Assembly (NCBI GenBank): GCA_003586115.2 | Contig: QVOM02000103.1 | Coordinates: forward strand, 4,611,996-4,675,995 | Direction: 5' to 3' | From: Salvator merianae | Taxonomy: Eukaryota > Chordata > Lepidosauria > Squamata > Teiidae | DNA length: 64,000 nt | Shown here: positions 62,012 through 64,000 of the stretch, in pieces | Numbering within the stretch: the stretch's first letter is position 1 | Layout of the letters: each line of letters starts with the position of its first letter | Translations under genes and position numbers: made by a program | Notes under the pieces: model-generated | Database searches by the model: none | Seen by the model: the letters and a program-made list of their open reading frames with translations, nothing else | Told to the model about the DNA's origin: nothing

Positions 62012-62083
62012 AGTCTCTCCAGCTCTTTAAGATCCTGGAAGGCTCCTCTCTCAATTGTACTAATCTTGTTTTCCATGAGCTGA
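62012..62083 (-). CDS. SLIT2: SLIT2 exon 3 (LRR module), internal coding exon
   Basis: This 72-nt minus-strand exon encodes [13 protein letters not shown] followed by [10 protein letters not shown], with Leu codons split by both flanking introns (phase 2). It is the second LRR of SLIT2 domain 1 and matches my memory of human SLIT2 residues 85-107 exactly; SLIT1 (GAVERGAFDDMKEL) and SLIT3 (EDNQVSVIERGAF) differ. The acceptor tract is rich in T and C and ends gcatttcag; the donor is CT|gtaagt. It lies 1.17 kb from exon 2 and 31.4 kb from exon 4. The frame joins exon 2 (..LRV-L) to exon 3 (L-QLMEN) without a break. No frameshift or stop is present. Together with exons 2 and 4 it forms an unbroken 72-residue LRR stretch. 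Confidence 0.97.
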
Positions 62084-63253
62084 CTGAAATGCAGAGTAAG
62101 AGCAGCAAGTAATCAAACAATGATTAACACCTTGTATTACTACACTTCAATAATGGGAAAACTTGCCATCATCTCCCCTTTATTAACTCGGTAATTCTCA
62201 CTCCATTATTTGGCTTCCCATCCAATTTAATGTGTTTAAGACCAGTCACTTTACACTCAGTTGTGACATATGTTCCAAGAAGAGAGAAACTACCCTTTCT
62301 ATTCTTAAAGGGAGAACTTAAACCTGCTCAAGAACTTGAAGGGTCAAAGGTGAAGAAAATATATGCTTTACTTAAAGGGGGGAAGACATAAAATAAAAAG
62401 TGTACTTTAAAAATAAGTTAAATAACTTCTCAATTCTGAAGTGAGTGTTTGCTTTTTTTCAAGAATTCTCAAGAAACTTTTCAAACTTATCACATTTATA
62501 AGAAAAACCAAAATTAATTTCATTGCTCTATATGTAGAATAAATGTATCCAATTTTGTATTCCTTCAAAGATAGATTTGTTTCCACTTAAAGAAAAACAC
62601 TCAGTCTATATATTTCTTTTGTTATAAAACTATACATCCCCTTGATACAGCCCTGTAGTTGCTGATAGTTTGTTGTATTTTTATAGTTTGTTATATATTT
62701 ATGTTTATTGATTTATTTATTTGTCTTTCTTTTGCTTACCACCTTGAGACTTATGTAATAGAGTGGCATAGAATTCTTTATATAAATATATATAGGAATT
62801 TAATTCAATGTAATCAGAATATGTCTAAAATCAAGGTACATATATATTGCTGTACAGTTTCTTTATACAACATCTACAAAGTTACTTTTTCTATTTTAAA
62901 AACTGACAATCGTAAGTTACTGGTTAATTCCAACAAATTAATTTCAATTAGTGTTAAATGCAGTTTATCATAAGCTTGTAAAACATGTTTGGTTTTAAGA
63001 ATGTAGATATAGGACTTTAATTTATAGGCACAAGGAAAAACAAAATCACAAGTGGCTACAATTCAGAATTATTACTGTGGCACTCTTCCAAACTTTTATG
63101 TCATCTCCCAACTGCTTTTTCTCATGGAATGTAAGTTTAGATATTGTTTTATAGGCTAAACAGAGGATTAATTCTGTTCATTAGAGAAGTCATTTTGCAC
63201 ATTGTAACAAACCACAGTAATACATAAAATACTTCAGAATGGAACCAACTTAC
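62084..63253 (-). other. SLIT2: SLIT2 intron 2 (1170 bp)
   Basis: Short intron between exons 2 and 3, with GT donor at 63253-63248 and AG acceptor at 62084-62085 on the minus strand. A stretch at about 62690-62780 resembles a degraded plus-strand LINE tail (TTTATTTATTTGT..CCACCTTGAGAC..), but too weakly for a firm call. The rest is featureless AT-rich DNA. Confidence 0.85.
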
Positions 63254-63325
63254 AGAACTCGAAGATGCCTTAGGCCAGCGAAATCAGTCTTGGTGATCCT
63301 TGTGATATTATTTCCATTAAGATCC
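63254..63325 (-). CDS. SLIT2: SLIT2 exon 2 (LRR module), internal coding exon
   Basis: SLIT2 is a secreted extracellular-matrix glycoprotein that repels axons and migrating cells through ROBO receptors; this exon encodes one leucine-rich repeat of its first LRR domain. On the minus strand the 72-nt exon reads DLNGNNITRITKTDF, then AGLRHLRV, with split Leu codons at both ends (phase 2). As I recall human SLIT2, this is identical to residues of about 61-83; SLIT1 and SLIT3 differ here (HKND and KMDF where this has TKTD), so SLIT2 is the best paralogue. The acceptor is a pyrimidine-rich tract ending ttctcag and the donor is CT|gtaagt. LRR signatures LxLNGNNI and FAGLRHLRVL are visible. Exon 1 (signal peptide, LRR-NT) must lie above 64000. 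Numbering follows the human gene by inference. Confidence 0.96.
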
Positions 63326-64000
63326 CTGAGAAGAATATGTCAGTGGTAAAATTAAACATTCCAGAAATGCTGGTTATAGTATTTATTACAACAGTTTCTT
63401 TTATAACTTTAGCTTTCTGTTAATACCTGAAAGTATTTTTCAAACTTTAATGTACTCAGACACATCTTGTTCAGTTAATTGATAGGCAATTAAATGAGAA
63501 GCCATTCAAATCATTAGAATGGGTGGCCTAAAAATGCTACATCAATTTTTTTTCTTGATAAGAAAGCTGTGATTAGCAAGTACTTCCCTCACTTTAGTTC
63601 CCTGATTAATGTCTGAGTGTTACAAGAAATTAAATACAAAAAGTATTTGTTCCACAAAAAGTATGGCAGAGAAGGTCCTGAGTCAGCCCAGTCCTTGCTA
63701 TGTGCCCCCAAAAAAACCCTATAATATGTTTCTCATTTTTTCCTATTCTAATAGAATCCACACAAGGCAACTAGCAAGAACTGTGGCATGAGGGAGACAA
63801 GTGAATGGACAAGAAAGCATTAAACATGTGGCAGTGTTCCCAGGCCCAGGATTTTTTTTTAGAGTATCTTCAGAAAAGTTCTTAAAAATTCTGCCATATT
63901 TACACATGTGCTTTCTTAGGCAACACTTATGGAGTTTAAAATGTAACAGTTCAAGTTTTCAAACGCTCTGAAGTAAATTCCTTATCTACTTGTGGCATCT
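63326..64000 (-). other. SLIT2: SLIT2 intron 1, 3' end (partial)
   Basis: This is non-coding sequence upstream of exon 2 on the minus strand, ending in the exon 2 acceptor at 63326-63345. AT-rich; I see no repeat family or exon here. The short open frame at 63609-63791 has no recognisable domain. Confidence 0.8.

Overview
This is vertebrate nuclear DNA, not a microbial region: AT-rich, CpG-poor, no operons, no long open frames, and mostly intron and transposon remains. The repeat mix (BovB/RTE, L1, CR1/L3 and L2 LINEs, Tc1-like and hAT DNA transposons, LINE 3' tails rich in ATAAATAA) points to a reptile, most likely a squamate such as a lizard or gecko. The organism is inferred; the repeats are seen.

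The only host gene I can support is SLIT2 (secreted axon-guidance ligand for ROBO receptors), read on the minus strand. Three modular 72-nt leucine-rich-repeat exons are present: human-style exon 2 (63254-63325), exon 3 (62012-62083) and exon 4 (30529-30600). All three have a clean AG acceptor, end in CT|gtaagt and are in phase 2, so they splice in frame. They encode the first repeats of the first LRR domain. Exon 1 (signal peptide, LRR-NT) lies beyond 64000 and exon 5 onward lies below position 1. Intron 2 is 1.17 kb, intron 3 is 31.4 kb and intron 4 is at least 30.5 kb.

Layout by coordinate. 1-3.5 kb: decayed minus-strand L1 ORF2 and an L2 3' end. 4.8-7.2 kb: two hAT MITEs, a SINE-like fragment and a CR1/L3 tail. 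9.7-10.4 kb: GC-rich MITE built of consecutive hairpins. 10.9-12.4 kb: BovB RT remnant and a second MITE family. 13-23 kb: small LINE ends, a hairpin and a duplicated 272-bp block. 23-30.5 kb: quiet intron. 30.5 kb: exon 4. 32.8-33.5 kb: second, younger-looking copy of the hairpin MITE. 34-40.6 kb: tandem and inverted repeats, two L2 pieces, and a 2.1-kb CR1/L3 with a hAT nested in it. 44.5-54.9 kb: MITEs, tandem repeats, microsatellites and a near-intact hAT MITE. 55.8-57.4 kb: full-length but dead Tc1-like transposon. 58.7-59.3 kb: L2 ends. 62-63.3 kb: SLIT2 exons 3 and 2.

The most unusual structure is the roughly 0.7-kb hairpin-chain MITE (9684-10398 and 32805-33547, plus an internal fragment near 50.9-51.0 kb). 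It has GGGCCTGTTCGCAC-type ends, 3-bp target duplications, and several perfect or near-perfect hairpins with 15-22-bp arms in series. I saw no CRISPR array, rRNA, functional tRNA or intact transposase.
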